From contig NZ_VISR01000025.1 of assembly GCF_007827595.1 (NCBI RefSeq), forward strand, positions 112,151 to 176,150: a stretch of 64,000 nt of DNA, written 5' to 3'. This DNA comes from Streptomyces sp. BK340 (GTDB taxonomy: Bacteria; Actinomycetota; Actinomycetes; Streptomycetales; Streptomycetaceae). Shown here piece by piece: positions 26,122 to 33,629 of this stretch. The notes below the pieces were generated by a model. It did no database searches. It was not told the origin of the DNA and saw nothing but the letters and a program-made list of their open reading frames with translations. The position numbers and the translations under genes were made by a program. Each line of letters starts with the position of its first letter. Positions within the stretch are counted from its first letter, which is position 1.

Positions 26122-26943
26122 TCAGCGGAACGCCGCGGCGTTGCGCGCCGCCCATGCCGCGAAGGGGGTCGCGGGGCGCCCCAGGATCCGCTCGACGTCC
26201 CCGCTGACCGCCTGCTCCTGCGGGGTCGGCTCGCCGAGGACGGACAGGGTTCCCTCCACCACGGCGCTCGGCATGAACCGCGCCATCTGCGCGCGGGCTT
26301 CCTCGCGGCTCTGTTCCACGAAGGTGACCGGTTCGGCGATGGCCTGCGCGAGGGCGGCGGCCCGCTGCCGGGGTGTGGTGGCCTCGGGACCCGTCAGGGT
26401 GTACGTCATGCCCTCGTGCCCGCCCCCGAGCAGGACCGCGGCGGCGACCGCGGCCACGTCGTCAGGGTCGACGAACGGCAGCGCCACGTCGGCGAAGGGT
26501 GCCGCCGCGGTGCGGTGGTGCCGGACGGGCTCGGCCCAGGCGAACGCGTTCGAGGCCAGCCCGCCCGGGCGCAGCACGGTGAAGGCGAGTCCGGATCGGG
26601 CCAGGGCCGCCTCGAAGCCGGCGGCGTGCGCGTAGCTGTGCGGCCGGGTGCCCACGCCCTGCGAGGACACCAGGACCACCTTGGTGACACCGGCGGCAGC
26701 CGCCTGCTTCAGGATCCCTTCCGGATCGTCCCCGGCGACGAGCAGGAACAGTGCCGTCGCGCCCTCCAGCGCGGGACCGAGACCGGCCGGCTGCCCGAGG
26801 TCGGCGGCCACGGCCCGCACCCCGGCCGGGACGTCCTCGGGGGTGATGTGCCGGGCCACCGCGGTCACGGCCGCCCCTTTCGCGGCCAGCTTCGCGACCA
26901 GGGCCCGCCCGACGTTCCCCGTACCACCCGTTACGACGATCAT
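26122..26943 (-). CDS. NmrA-like NAD(P)-binding protein
   Basis: A 273-residue atypical short-chain dehydrogenase. The nucleotide site is VTGGTGNVGRALVAKLAAKG at residues 4-23; the body follows the NmrA/QOR2 pattern (VVLVSSQGVG, FTVLRPGGLASNAFAWAE, DPDDVAAVAAAVLL). Members sense NADP redox state or reduce quinones. ATG 26943 is preceded by GAGGAG. It is divergent from a TetR gene over a 28-bp near-perfect palindrome, so it is very probably the TetR target and responds to a quinone-like or electrophilic compound; the ligand is inference. Confidence 0.88.
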   Translation of the reverse strand: MIVVTGGTGNVGRALVAKLAAKGAAVTAVARHITPEDVPAGVRAVAADLGQPAGLGPALEGATALFLLVAGDDPEGILKQAAAAGVTKVVLVSSQGVGTRPHSYAHAAGFEAALARSGLAFTVLRPGGLASNAFAWAEPVRHHRTAAAPFADVALPFVDPDDVAAVAAAVLLGGGHEGMTYTLTGPEATTPRQRAAALAQAIAEPVTFVEQSREEARAQMARFMPSAVVEGTLSVLGEPTPQEQAVSGDVERILGRPATPFAAWAARNAAAFR

Positions 26944-26953
26944 GACAGCTCCT

Positions 26954-26981
26954 CGACTGAGTTAGTTGACTAACTAAGTCG
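26954..26981. promoter_or_regulatory. 28-bp palindromic operator between NmrA-like and TetR genes
   Basis: Inverted repeat with 13 of 14 pairs matching, centred on AGTTAGT-TG-ACTAACT (26960-26975) with outer arms CGACT/AGTCG. It begins 11 bp upstream of the NmrA-like start and contains TTGACT, a fair -35 for the TetR gene. A second, shorter site AGTCA-GG-TGACT at 27018-27029 shares the TGACT half-site. Both probably bind the TetR. Confidence 0.65.
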
Positions 26982-27002
26982 CTACGCTAGCCGGTCCGTC
27001 CC

Positions 27003-27629
27003 GTGCTGTCTATTCTTAGTCAGGTGACTGACTCAAAATCTGGTACGGCGGCCGGATCCGCCGGCTCCCGGCGGGGCGGCAAGCGTGAACGCCTGGTCGA
27101 AGCGGCCGTCCAGGTCTTCCACCAGCAGGGCGTGGAGAAGACCACCCTCGGGGACATCGCCCGGGTCGCCGACGTGCCCCTCGGCAACGTCTACTACTAC
27201 TTCAAGACCAAGGACCAGCTGGTCGAGGCCGCGGTGGAGGCCCATTGCGACCGGCTCACCCGGCTCACGGCCCGACTCGAGGAACTTCCCGACCCGGCCA
27301 CCCGTCTCAAGGCCCTGGTGGCCGGCTGGGTCGAGGAGCGCGAGACGGCGGCCCGCTTCGGCTGCCCGTTCGGCACCCTGGCCACCGAACTGGACAAGCG
27401 CGACGACGGCCTGGACCTGGCCGCCGCCCAGGTCATGCGGACCCTGCTCGACTGGATCGAGGGCCAGTTCACCGCACTGGGCCGACCCGACGCCCGCGCC
27501 CTCGCCGTCGAACTGGTCGCCGCCTACCAGGGCATGTCGGTGCTCACCAACACCCTGCGCGACCCCGGACTGATGGCCGGCCAGGGCGAACGCCTCCAAG
27601 CCTGGATCGACGGCTTCGCACAGCCCTGA
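27003..27629 (+). CDS. TetR-family regulator
   Basis: A 208-residue TetR: HTH within KRERLVEAAVQVFHQQGVEK and ADVPLGNVYYYFKTKDQLVE, then a helical ligand domain with the Cys in RFGCPFGTLATEL, as in the group that regulates NmrA-like or quinone-reductase genes. Two GTG codons are possible starts, 27003 and 27024; neither has a Shine-Dalgarno. TTGACT (26966) and TAGCCG (26988) would start RNA near 27000-27003, so a leaderless mRNA beginning at the first GTG is plausible. A redox-sensing role through the Cys is only a guess. Confidence 0.87.
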   Translation: MLSILSQVTDSKSGTAAGSAGSRRGGKRERLVEAAVQVFHQQGVEKTTLGDIARVADVPLGNVYYYFKTKDQLVEAAVEAHCDRLTRLTARLEELPDPATRLKALVAGWVEERETAARFGCPFGTLATELDKRDDGLDLAAAQVMRTLLDWIEGQFTALGRPDARALAVELVAAYQGMSVLTNTLRDPGLMAGQGERLQAWIDGFAQP

Positions 27630-27719
27630 TCCAGGCTCTCACGCCCCGCTGAGCACCGGGCGCGGATCGCCCCGGCCGCATCTCCTGGGCGTGCCGCTTC
27701 CCGCGGGGTGCGCGGCCGG

Positions 27720-29666
27720 CTACTCGGCCGCCGTCGCATAGTCGGCGAGGGAGATGTGGCCCGAGTTGGCCAGCGGGATTCCCTCCAGGTAGGCGGCCGG
27801 CAGGTCGAAGCCCTCGACCAGCTCCGTCATGTGCGGGGCGAGGCCGCGCACCGCGTCGTCCAGCAGCTGGGGCAGGGCGCGTACCTGCTCGGCGGACAGA
27901 TGGCCGTCGGCCAGCAGGTCCCCGGTGTGCTCGCGGAGCTGCTGCAGCAGGAACAACACGCAGAGCCGCTCCAGCAGATCGCGGGCCTCGGGGTCCGCCG
28001 CCCGGGCGACCGCGTCCAGGAAGGCGTCGGCCGCCCGCAGCCGGGCGTGCACCGAGACCATCTCCAGGGCGGCGGAGGAAGCGCCGTTCCAGCGCTCGAC
28101 CGGATCCCCGGAGGGCCCCTGGCGCAGCGCGGCCCGGGCCCGGTCCTGCCAGCCGGCCTCGGCCCGGGCCAGCAGCCCGCGCAGGTGCCGGGGATCCGTC
28201 AACCGCTCCACCCCACCGGGGTGTTCGGGCGCCTCTCGCGGCGGCTGGTGCTCGAAGAGCATCTCGGCGGCGGCCTTCACCCAGATCACCAGGTTGTCGC
28301 CCTCGGCGGTGATCGTGCCCTCGACGTACTGGGGGAACTCGGACAGGCCGTTGGCGGCGAACAGGCCCTGCGCGCCGCAGCGTTCCCGGCACTCGACGGT
28401 GATGTCCCGTGCCTGCCAGGTGATCCAGCTCTTGGCGATCGCGACCAGCCGCTCGGTCTCCGCCTGCTGCCCGGCGTCGTGGCCGGCGTGCACGGCGGCC
28501 CAACGGGCGAGCACCGAGCGGTGCAGGAAGGTCATGGCGTAGGCCGAGGCCAGGCCCTTCAACAGCCGCCCGTGGTGCGAGCGGTGGGCGTTGACCGGGA
28601 TGCGCTCGCCCGCGCGGGGCCCGCTGACCTGCCGCTGGTCGCCGTAGCGGACGGCTATGGCGAGCGCGGCCCGGGTCGCGCCGACGGCGGCGCCGCTCAT
28701 GCACAGCTTGCCCATCGTGACCCGGCCGATGGACTGCAGGAACCGCTTGCGCCGGTTGCCGAGGCTGCTGTGGAAGCGGCCGTCGGCGTCCAGACGGCCG
28801 TGCTCGGACTCCAGCAGGGCGTCACGTGGCAGCAGCACCCGGTCGAAAGCGGTCAGGCAGTGGTCCACCGGGGCACCGGTGCGCAGGGGCAGCCTGCGGA
28901 CCCGCACTCCCGGCAGCAGGCCGTGCTCGTCGCTCAGCGGGGTCAGGAACAGGAAGACACCCTCGTCCCGGCCCTCGACGATGAGGCGGGCGGCCACCAC
29001 GGCACTCTTGGGCCCGCCGGTCATGCTGGTGTTGGGCATGAACTTCTGTGCGCCGACGTGGGGGGTGTTCAGCACGAATCCGCCGGTGGCCGGGTCCAGT
29101 TCGGCGGTGGTCGCCAGGGCCGAGGCGTCGTTGCCGTGGTCCAGCTCGGTGCACAGGAACGTGCCGGTGCGCCGCAGGGTCGCGAAGTCGGACAGGTCCC
29201 GGCGCCCGGCGCCCTCGTGATCGAGCAGACTGCCGAGGAAGAGGTTGTAGTGGATGCTCGCCACCGTGCACAGGCCCCCGCCGCCGTCCACGATCGCCGC
29301 CCACTCGTGCAGCCCCGCCAGCAGTTGCGGGTCGTCCGCGAGCGGCTCGGCCCCTCCGGCCGTGTCGTTCACCAGCCGCAGCCACTCGTAGGAGAGGGCG
29401 GCGCGCTCGGCGGGTCCGAGGCCGGGACGGTGGCGGAACGTGTCCTTCGAGATGAGGTCGCGCCACATCCCATGGATGTGCTCCCGGTCGTCGCCGTCGA
29501 AGAGGAGCCGGGCCAGCTCGCCGGACACGGTGCCGGAGAACACTCCGGCGGGTCCGGCATGCGGACCGTCGGTCCGGAACGTGTCCGGACCAAGTGCCTG
29601 ATCCGTGTCGAAGTGCTCGATCTCCGGCAAAGAGGGGAGATGTACCTGGGGTGTCAGAAGGGTCAT
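27720..29666 (-). CDS. aco: acyl-CoA oxidase of an avenolide-type butenolide locus
   Basis: A 648-residue flavoprotein of the acyl-CoA oxidase group: N-terminal alpha domain, the FAD/acyl segment LRRTGTFLCTELDHGND, the beta domain, GRVTMGKLCMSGAAVGATRAALAIA and the C-terminal ACOX domain with CGAQGLFAANGLSEFPQYVEGTITAEGDN. Length fits acyl-CoA oxidases rather than ~390-residue dehydrogenases. In S. avermitilis, Aco next to avaR1 and cyp17 is needed for avenolide synthesis; the same order is seen here, so I infer a butenolide hormone role. ATG 29666 follows GGGAGAGG; a longer frame from 29747 is unlikely. Its promoter is covered by an ARE-like operator. Confidence 0.85.
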   Translation of the reverse strand: MTLLTPQVHLPSLPEIEHFDTDQALGPDTFRTDGPHAGPAGVFSGTVSGELARLLFDGDDREHIHGMWRDLISKDTFRHRPGLGPAERAALSYEWLRLVNDTAGGAEPLADDPQLLAGLHEWAAIVDGGGGLCTVASIHYNLFLGSLLDHEGAGRRDLSDFATLRRTGTFLCTELDHGNDASALATTAELDPATGGFVLNTPHVGAQKFMPNTSMTGGPKSAVVAARLIVEGRDEGVFLFLTPLSDEHGLLPGVRVRRLPLRTGAPVDHCLTAFDRVLLPRDALLESEHGRLDADGRFHSSLGNRRKRFLQSIGRVTMGKLCMSGAAVGATRAALAIAVRYGDQRQVSGPRAGERIPVNAHRSHHGRLLKGLASAYAMTFLHRSVLARWAAVHAGHDAGQQAETERLVAIAKSWITWQARDITVECRERCGAQGLFAANGLSEFPQYVEGTITAEGDNLVIWVKAAAEMLFEHQPPREAPEHPGGVERLTDPRHLRGLLARAEAGWQDRARAALRQGPSGDPVERWNGASSAALEMVSVHARLRAADAFLDAVARAADPEARDLLERLCVLFLLQQLREHTGDLLADGHLSAEQVRALPQLLDDAVRGLAPHMTELVEGFDLPAAYLEGIPLANSGHISLADYATAAE

Positions 29667-29719
29667 GGCCCTCTCCCGTCGTCGCTGAACCGGAAGGGTG
29701 TGGATGCGCAGAGTCAGAA

Positions 29720-29749
29720 GATACGGACCTCCCGGTTTGCTTATCAAGC
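29720..29749 (-). promoter_or_regulatory. aco promoter overlapped by ARE1
   Basis: Minus-strand TTGATA (29749-29744), 18-bp spacer and TATCTT (29725-29720). The receptor-type operator ARE1 (AGATAC-N8-CGGTTT, 29721-29740) lies over the -10 and the spacer, 55 bp before the oxidase start. Repression by the adjacent AvaR1-like receptor is expected. Confidence 0.65.
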
Positions 29750-29877
29750 CAAATTTCTGCCAACGGTGGCCGAACTTCGGTGCCTTGGGGACACTCCCCG
29801 GCCTCAGAAGTAGGCGCCATGCTCAACTCCGGTCCCGTCCGGCGGACTTCCCTGAACCGGCAGATGCTGCGGGAACG

Positions 29878-29906
29878 TTGAGATACCGGGCGACAGGTTT
29901 TATTGT
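29878..29906 (+). promoter_or_regulatory. receptor-gene promoter with ARE3 in its spacer
   Basis: TTGAGA (29878-29883), 17-bp spacer and TATTGT (29901-29906). ARE3 (AGATAC-N8-AGGTTT, 29881-29900) fills the spacer. RNA would start near 29913, leaving a leader of ~150 bases that contains ARE2. Confidence 0.6.
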
Positions 29907-29994
29907 GGCGGTCAGCGACGGCTCGGCAAGTTCCCGCGTACCTGGTGAGGAGGGGCGCATTCACATGGTTGAAAGGCCATCTTCCGAGGTGGCA

Positions 29995-30014
29995 GGATAC
30001 GTACCTGTCGGTTT
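29995..30014. promoter_or_regulatory. ARE2, receptor operator
   Basis: GGATAC-N8-CGGTTT followed by a T-rich stretch, 46 bp upstream of the receptor GTG. Matches the 8-bp spacing of the other four sites in this locus. It probably serves autorepression. Confidence 0.6.
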
Positions 30015-30060
30015 CTTTTTGTGGCCGACCGGTCCGTGAAGCCAGTGCGGAGGATGTGCC

Positions 30061-30744
30061 GTGGCCCTGCAGGAACGAGCGATCAGGACGAGGCGCAACA
30101 TCCTGGTGGCAGCCGCCGACGTGTTCGCCGACGTCGGCTACGAGGCGGCGACCATCTCGGAGATCCTCCAGCGGGCGAACGTCACCAAGGGCGCCCTCTA
30201 CTTCCACTTCTCCTCCAAGGAACAGCTCGCCCAGGCGGTCCTGACCGACCAGTTGAAGTCGGTGCCGGAATCGCCGCCGCGGGAGCTGGTGCTCCAGGAG
30301 GGACTGGACGCCGGTTTCCTCCTCGCTCATCTGCTGGGCTCGGGCGACCCCATGGTGCGTGGCAGCATCCGCCTCACCGTGGACCAGGGGTCACCGCACG
30401 ACGGGCTGGACCGGCGGGTGCCGATGGCCTCCTGGGTCGACTACAACGCCGCACTGCTCGAACGGGCGAAGGCGAACGGGGAGGTGCTGCCCCAGGTCGA
30501 CGTGGACGCCGCGGCGAAGGCCTTCGTGGCCGCGTTCACCGGGGCACAGGTGCTGTCCAAGATCATGAACAACCATGCCGACCTGATGGAACGCGTGGTC
30601 GACCTCTACCGGCACCTGATGACCAGCATCGCGGTCCCCGCGGTGCTGGTGCGCCTGGACATGTCGCTCGACCGGGGCCGACGCGTCTACGAAGAGGCCA
30701 TGGAGCTGAGCGCGGAACCACAGGAGGCGCCGGCCGTCGGCTGA
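30061..30744 (+). CDS. ScbR/AvaR1-type gamma-butyrolactone/butenolide receptor
   Basis: A 227-residue TetR-like hormone receptor. The HTH (FADVGYEAATISEILQRANV, TKGALYFHFSSKEQLAQAVL) is typical for ArpA/ScbR/AvaR1, and the ligand pocket Trp that is essential in ArpA is present at residue 125 (PMASWVDYN). It would repress until a diffusible butenolide or gamma-butyrolactone binds. GTG 30061 follows GGAGG. Divergent from the acyl-CoA oxidase and followed by a P450, as in the avenolide locus. Two ARE-like sites upstream imply autorepression. No AfsA-type synthase is in the window, which favours an avenolide-like over an A-factor-like ligand. Confidence 0.9.
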   Translation: MALQERAIRTRRNILVAAADVFADVGYEAATISEILQRANVTKGALYFHFSSKEQLAQAVLTDQLKSVPESPPRELVLQEGLDAGFLLAHLLGSGDPMVRGSIRLTVDQGSPHDGLDRRVPMASWVDYNAALLERAKANGEVLPQVDVDAAAKAFVAAFTGAQVLSKIMNNHADLMERVVDLYRHLMTSIAVPAVLVRLDMSLDRGRRVYEEAMELSAEPQEAPAVG

Positions 30745-30865
30745 ACGAGGTCTCTCCGCGGACCACGGACACCGGCACCGCTCGGAGCCGGGGAAGCGGA
30801 CATCGCTGCCATGGGCACGTCGCAACGCCACCACGTGATGCAGAACCGACCCAGGGAGCACATCG

Positions 30866-32104
30866 ATGGAAGAGACCGCCTGCCCTTACGCCCTCGACCT
30901 CACCGGCCAGGACCATCTGGGGGAGGCCGCGATGCTGCGCGCCCAGGGCCCCGCGGTCCGGGTGGAGCTGCCCGGAGGCGTGCTCGCCTGGGCCGTCGTC
31001 CGGCAGAGGTACGTGGAGCAGCTGCTGACCGACCCGCGCGTCTCCCGCAGCGCCCGCCTGCACTGGCCGCCGTTCATCGAGGGGAAGATAACGCAGGAGT
31101 GGCCCCTCTACCCATGGGTGGCGAACGAGAACATGCTGTTCGCCTACGGGGAGCACCACACCAGGCTGCGCCGGCTCGTCGCCGGCGCGTTCACCGCGCG
31201 ACGCTCCGAGGCACTGCGCCCCCGGGTGCAGGAGCTGTCGGCCGAACTGCTCGGCGCACTGGCGGCCCTCCCGGCCGGCACCCCGGTCGACCTGCGCACC
31301 GCGTACGCGGAAGTGCTGCCGCTGCGGGTCATCTGCGAGCTGTTCGGCGTGCCGCAGGGTGCCGAGACGGACGCGCTGTCCGCGGCGTTGAGCACGGTGT
31401 TCAGCTCCACCGTCAGCGGCCAGGAGATGGAGGCAGCCCGGCTGGAGGCCTTCGGGCGGCTCGCCGCACTGGTCAAGGCCAAGCGGGAGCGGCCCGGTGA
31501 CGACCTGACCAGCTCCCTGATCGCGGCCCGGGACCAGGGGGACCGGCTCACCGAGGACGAACTGCTCGGCTCCCTCTTCATGTTCATCGCGGCGGGACAG
31601 GACACCACCGCCACCCTCATCACCAACGCGGCCGGCGCGCTGCTGACCCACCCCGAGCAGCTGGCGCATCTGCGCGCGGGCCGGGCGACCTGGGCGGACG
31701 TGGTCTCCGAGACCATGCGGGTGCACACGCCCGGTGCCTATGCACCGATGCGGTTCGCGGTCGAGGACATCGACCTCGACGGGGTGCGGATCAGCAAGGG
31801 CGACTGCATCCTCGTCAGCTTCGCGGCCGGCGGCCACGAGACCGACCGGCACGGCCCGGACGCGGACCGCTTCGACCTGTTGCGCGGCGGCGACCGGGAC
31901 ATCCTCGGCTTCGGCCACGGAACCCACCGCTGCCTCGGCGCACCGCTCGGGGAGATCGAGGCCGCCTCCGCTCTCGCCAAGCTGTTCGACCTGTTCCCTG
32001 ACGTGCAGCTGGCCTGCGCCCCCGAGGAGTTGGCCCCGCTGCCGACCTTCATGCTCAACGGATTCCGGTCGCTGCCCGTGCTGCTGCGTCCGTCGGTGTC
32101 CTGA
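30866..32104 (+). CDS. cytochrome P450 of the butenolide locus (Cyp17-like)
   Basis: A 412-residue P450 with canonical motifs: I-helix AAGQDTTATL, K-helix ETMR, haem loop FGHGTHRCLGAPLGE. In the avenolide locus of S. avermitilis the P450 next to the receptor (Cyp17) hydroxylates the hormone precursor; synteny suggests the same here. ATG 30866 follows GGGAG. It lies 121 bp downstream of the receptor gene and ends at a strong hairpin. Sequence alone does not fix the substrate. Confidence 0.88.
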   Translation: MEETACPYALDLTGQDHLGEAAMLRAQGPAVRVELPGGVLAWAVVRQRYVEQLLTDPRVSRSARLHWPPFIEGKITQEWPLYPWVANENMLFAYGEHHTRLRRLVAGAFTARRSEALRPRVQELSAELLGALAALPAGTPVDLRTAYAEVLPLRVICELFGVPQGAETDALSAALSTVFSSTVSGQEMEAARLEAFGRLAALVKAKRERPGDDLTSSLIAARDQGDRLTEDELLGSLFMFIAAGQDTTATLITNAAGALLTHPEQLAHLRAGRATWADVVSETMRVHTPGAYAPMRFAVEDIDLDGVRISKGDCILVSFAAGGHETDRHGPDADRFDLLRGGDRDILGFGHGTHRCLGAPLGEIEAASALAKLFDLFPDVQLACAPEELAPLPTFMLNGFRSLPVLLRPSVS

Positions 32105-32129
32105 GCGCGCGGGCGGACACGTCCGCCGC

Positions 32130-32160
32130 AAGTCCGCCGCCCGTCGAGGGCGGCGGACTT
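32130..32160 (+). terminator. strong terminator after the P450 gene
   Basis: Perfect 13-bp inverted repeat AAGTCCGCCGCCC / GGGCGGCGGACTT with a 5-base loop, 25 bp after the stop, followed by CCTTGTG. It separates the P450 transcript from the second receptor gene. Confidence 0.75.
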
Positions 32161-32218
32161 CCTTGTGCACCACGGGAGCGAAGTCACGTCCTTCATCCGG
32201 CCTTCTCGCTTCCGTAGG

Positions 32219-32238
32219 CCAAACCAAGCACGCGGTTT
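32219..32238. promoter_or_regulatory. ARE4-like operator
   Basis: CCAAAC-N8-CGGTTT followed by GCTT; the right half is identical to ARE1 over ten bases. It lies 144 bp upstream of the second receptor gene inside a larger GGCC-flanked inverted repeat. The left half deviates (AAAC for ATAC), so binding may be weaker. Confidence 0.45.
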
Positions 32239-32324
32239 GCTTCGTGGCCGACGGAGTGTCAGGTCACTCCGACTCAGGAATCTGCCTGGTCCCCGGTGTT
32301 TTCGGTCTGGCGGCCCGTCAGGCC

Positions 32325-32366
32325 TTGCCGTGCCGCACCCACATAAACATACTGAACATGCGGTTA
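32325..32366 (+). promoter_or_regulatory. second-receptor promoter with ARE5 at the -10
   Basis: TTGCCG (32325-32330), 17-bp spacer and CATACT (32348-32353). ARE5 (ACATAC-N8-CGGTTA, 32347-32366) covers the -10 and start site, ending 15 bp before the ATG. Repression by one of the two receptors is likely. Confidence 0.55.
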
Positions 32367-32381
32367 TTAGAGGAGGGCGTC

Positions 32382-33038
32382 ATGGTCAAGCAGGTACGGG
32401 CGGTTCGCACACGGCAGGCCCTCGTCCGCGCGGCGGCGGAAGCCTTTGCCCACGACGGATACGCGCGCGCGTCCCTGCCTGCGATCAGCAGGCGGGCCGG
32501 GGTGAGCGCCGGCGCGCTGCACTTCCACTTCCCGAGCAAGGACGCTCTCGCGAGCGAGATCGAGTGCGCGGCGGCGCGCACGGTGGAGGAGATGACCGCG
32601 CACTGCCGGGCCACAGGTGGCAGCGCGCTGGGGGCACTCGTGTCCGCGATCCGCCAACTGGTGGTCGCGTTAGCGGCCGATCCGGTCATGCGGGCCGGGC
32701 TGGCGCTCAGCGGAGACCCCGCACGCGACGGCGGGACCGCGGTGGTGGACTCGTGGCACGGCTGGGTGCGCGACGTGATCGGCCAGGCGCAGGCGGCGGG
32801 AGAACTGACGGACGACCTCTCGCCCGAGTGCGTGGCCGGGGCCGTGGTGGCGGCGACGGTCGGCTTCGAGGTCCTCGGCAGCGGGGACCGGGACTGGCTG
32901 CCGAAGGACCGCATGGTGGAGTTCTGGACCAGTCTGCTGCCGCGGCTGGCCACTGTGCCCGGACCGGACTTCACCCGGGTGCTGGAGAGCGAGGCGACCG
33001 GCGACCGGGACGCCGAGAACAGCATGGCGGGTCTCTAG
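32382..33038 (+). CDS. second ScbR/AvaR2-type receptor-like regulator
   Basis: A 218-residue TetR-like regulator related to the first receptor: HTH segments FAHDGYARASLPAISRRAGV and SAGALHFHFPSKDALASEIE, ligand domain with Trp in VVDSWHGWVRD. Such second copies (AvaR2, ScbR2, JadR2) are often pseudo-receptors that bind antibiotics or a different butenolide and control the hormone genes. ATG 32382 follows GAGGAGG; long frames upstream are overlaps with the P450 gene. Preceded by two ARE-like sites. A MITE-like element begins 2 bp after the stop. Confidence 0.88.
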   Translation: MVKQVRAVRTRQALVRAAAEAFAHDGYARASLPAISRRAGVSAGALHFHFPSKDALASEIECAAARTVEEMTAHCRATGGSALGALVSAIRQLVVALAADPVMRAGLALSGDPARDGGTAVVDSWHGWVRDVIGQAQAAGELTDDLSPECVAGAVVAATVGFEVLGSGDRDWLPKDRMVEFWTSLLPRLATVPGPDFTRVLESEATGDRDAENSMAGL

Positions 33039-33040
33039 GC

Positions 33041-33210
33041 CCTGTCGTCAAATTCCCGTCTGCCCCACGACGCCTGGCACGCACTCTCGCCGCACCGGGC
33101 GAAAGCCCAAGTACGTCCAGTACGAGGACTTCCGCCCGGCACGCCGAGAGCACGCACCAGACGCCGCGAGGCCGCCCTTCGGGCGACGACGGGAATTTGA
33201 CGACAGGACC
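33041..33210. mobile_element. MITE-like foldback element
   Basis: A 170-bp element bounded by a perfect 20-bp inverted repeat starting CCTGTCGTCAAATTC (33041-33060; its complement ends at 33207). CTAGG stands on both outer sides (33036-33040 and 33210-33214), a possible target duplication. The inside is itself a long imperfect hairpin: CACGCACTCTCG faces CGAGAGCACG, and CCGGGCGAAAG faces CTTCCGCCCGG. It has no reading frame for a transposase. I recall near-identical copies in many Streptomyces genomes, but that needs a search. Confidence 0.75.
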
Positions 33211-33282
33211 TAGGACGGCCCGGCCCGCAGAGCAGGCGGCTCGGCGGCGCACGGTCGCCGTCCGCGTGACGCGTGCCATACC

Positions 33283-33378
33283 TGGGCTGCGGAACTCGGC
33301 GCCTCTCCGGCCCGACTCCTGAAGCGCTACGGCTCCGACCAGGTGATGCCGTACGACGTGATCTGGAGACGCGCTTGA
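33283..33378 (+). pseudogene. possible 3' remnant of an operon gene cut by the MITE
   Basis: An open frame ending in LLKRYGSDQVMPY then DVIWRRA and a TGA that overlaps the next gene's ATG as TGATG. The coupling to the following gene and the non-random composition (Tyr, Asp, Met, Trp) suggest the tail of a former gene; no start or Shine-Dalgarno is seen between here and the MITE at 33041-33210, so the 5' part seems lost. The protein family is not recognisable. Confidence 0.35.
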
Positions 33379-33629
33379 TGGACGAGTCCCGTCAGTCCCC
33401 CTCCGGTGCGGGCGTGGTGCTGCGCACAGCGGTGCCCCCGCCCGCCCTCTGCGGATTCCTTCTGTTGCTGGCCCTGCTGTTCGCGCTGTCGTACGCCGTC
33501 GGCGCCGCGGCCGGACCCGTCGCCCCCGGCATGCACGGCCCCGGCACCGGCACCGGCCCTCGCGGCGGTGCCGGCGCAGGCATCGACGACGGCGGCGACA
33601 TGGGGCGGATGCACGGGGGAAGCCACTGA
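33378..33629 (+). CDS. small single-helix membrane protein with Met/His-containing tail
   Basis: An 83-residue protein: one membrane helix (about residues 23-43, ALCGFLLLLALLFALSYAVG) and a Gly-rich outer tail with Met and His (PGMHGPG, then DMGRMHGGSH at the end), a possible Cu(I)-binding end. GGAG stands 8 bp before the ATG, and the stop overlaps the copper ATPase start as TGATG, so it is translationally coupled to copA. It may hand copper to or from the ATPase; this is inferred from context. Confidence 0.68.
   Translation: MDESRQSPSGAGVVLRTAVPPPALCGFLLLLALLFALSYAVGAAAGPVAPGMHGPGTGTGPRGGAGAGIDDGGDMGRMHGGSH

Noticed and set aside
27720..33038. A-factor-type locus with AfsA synthase
   Set aside because: No reading frame with AfsA features is present; the acyl-CoA oxidase/P450 pair points to an avenolide-like route instead.
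33041..33210. Long transcription terminator after the second receptor gene
   Set aside because: The perfect 20-bp ends with CTAGG at both flanks and the full-length foldback fit a MITE better, although it may also stop transcription.
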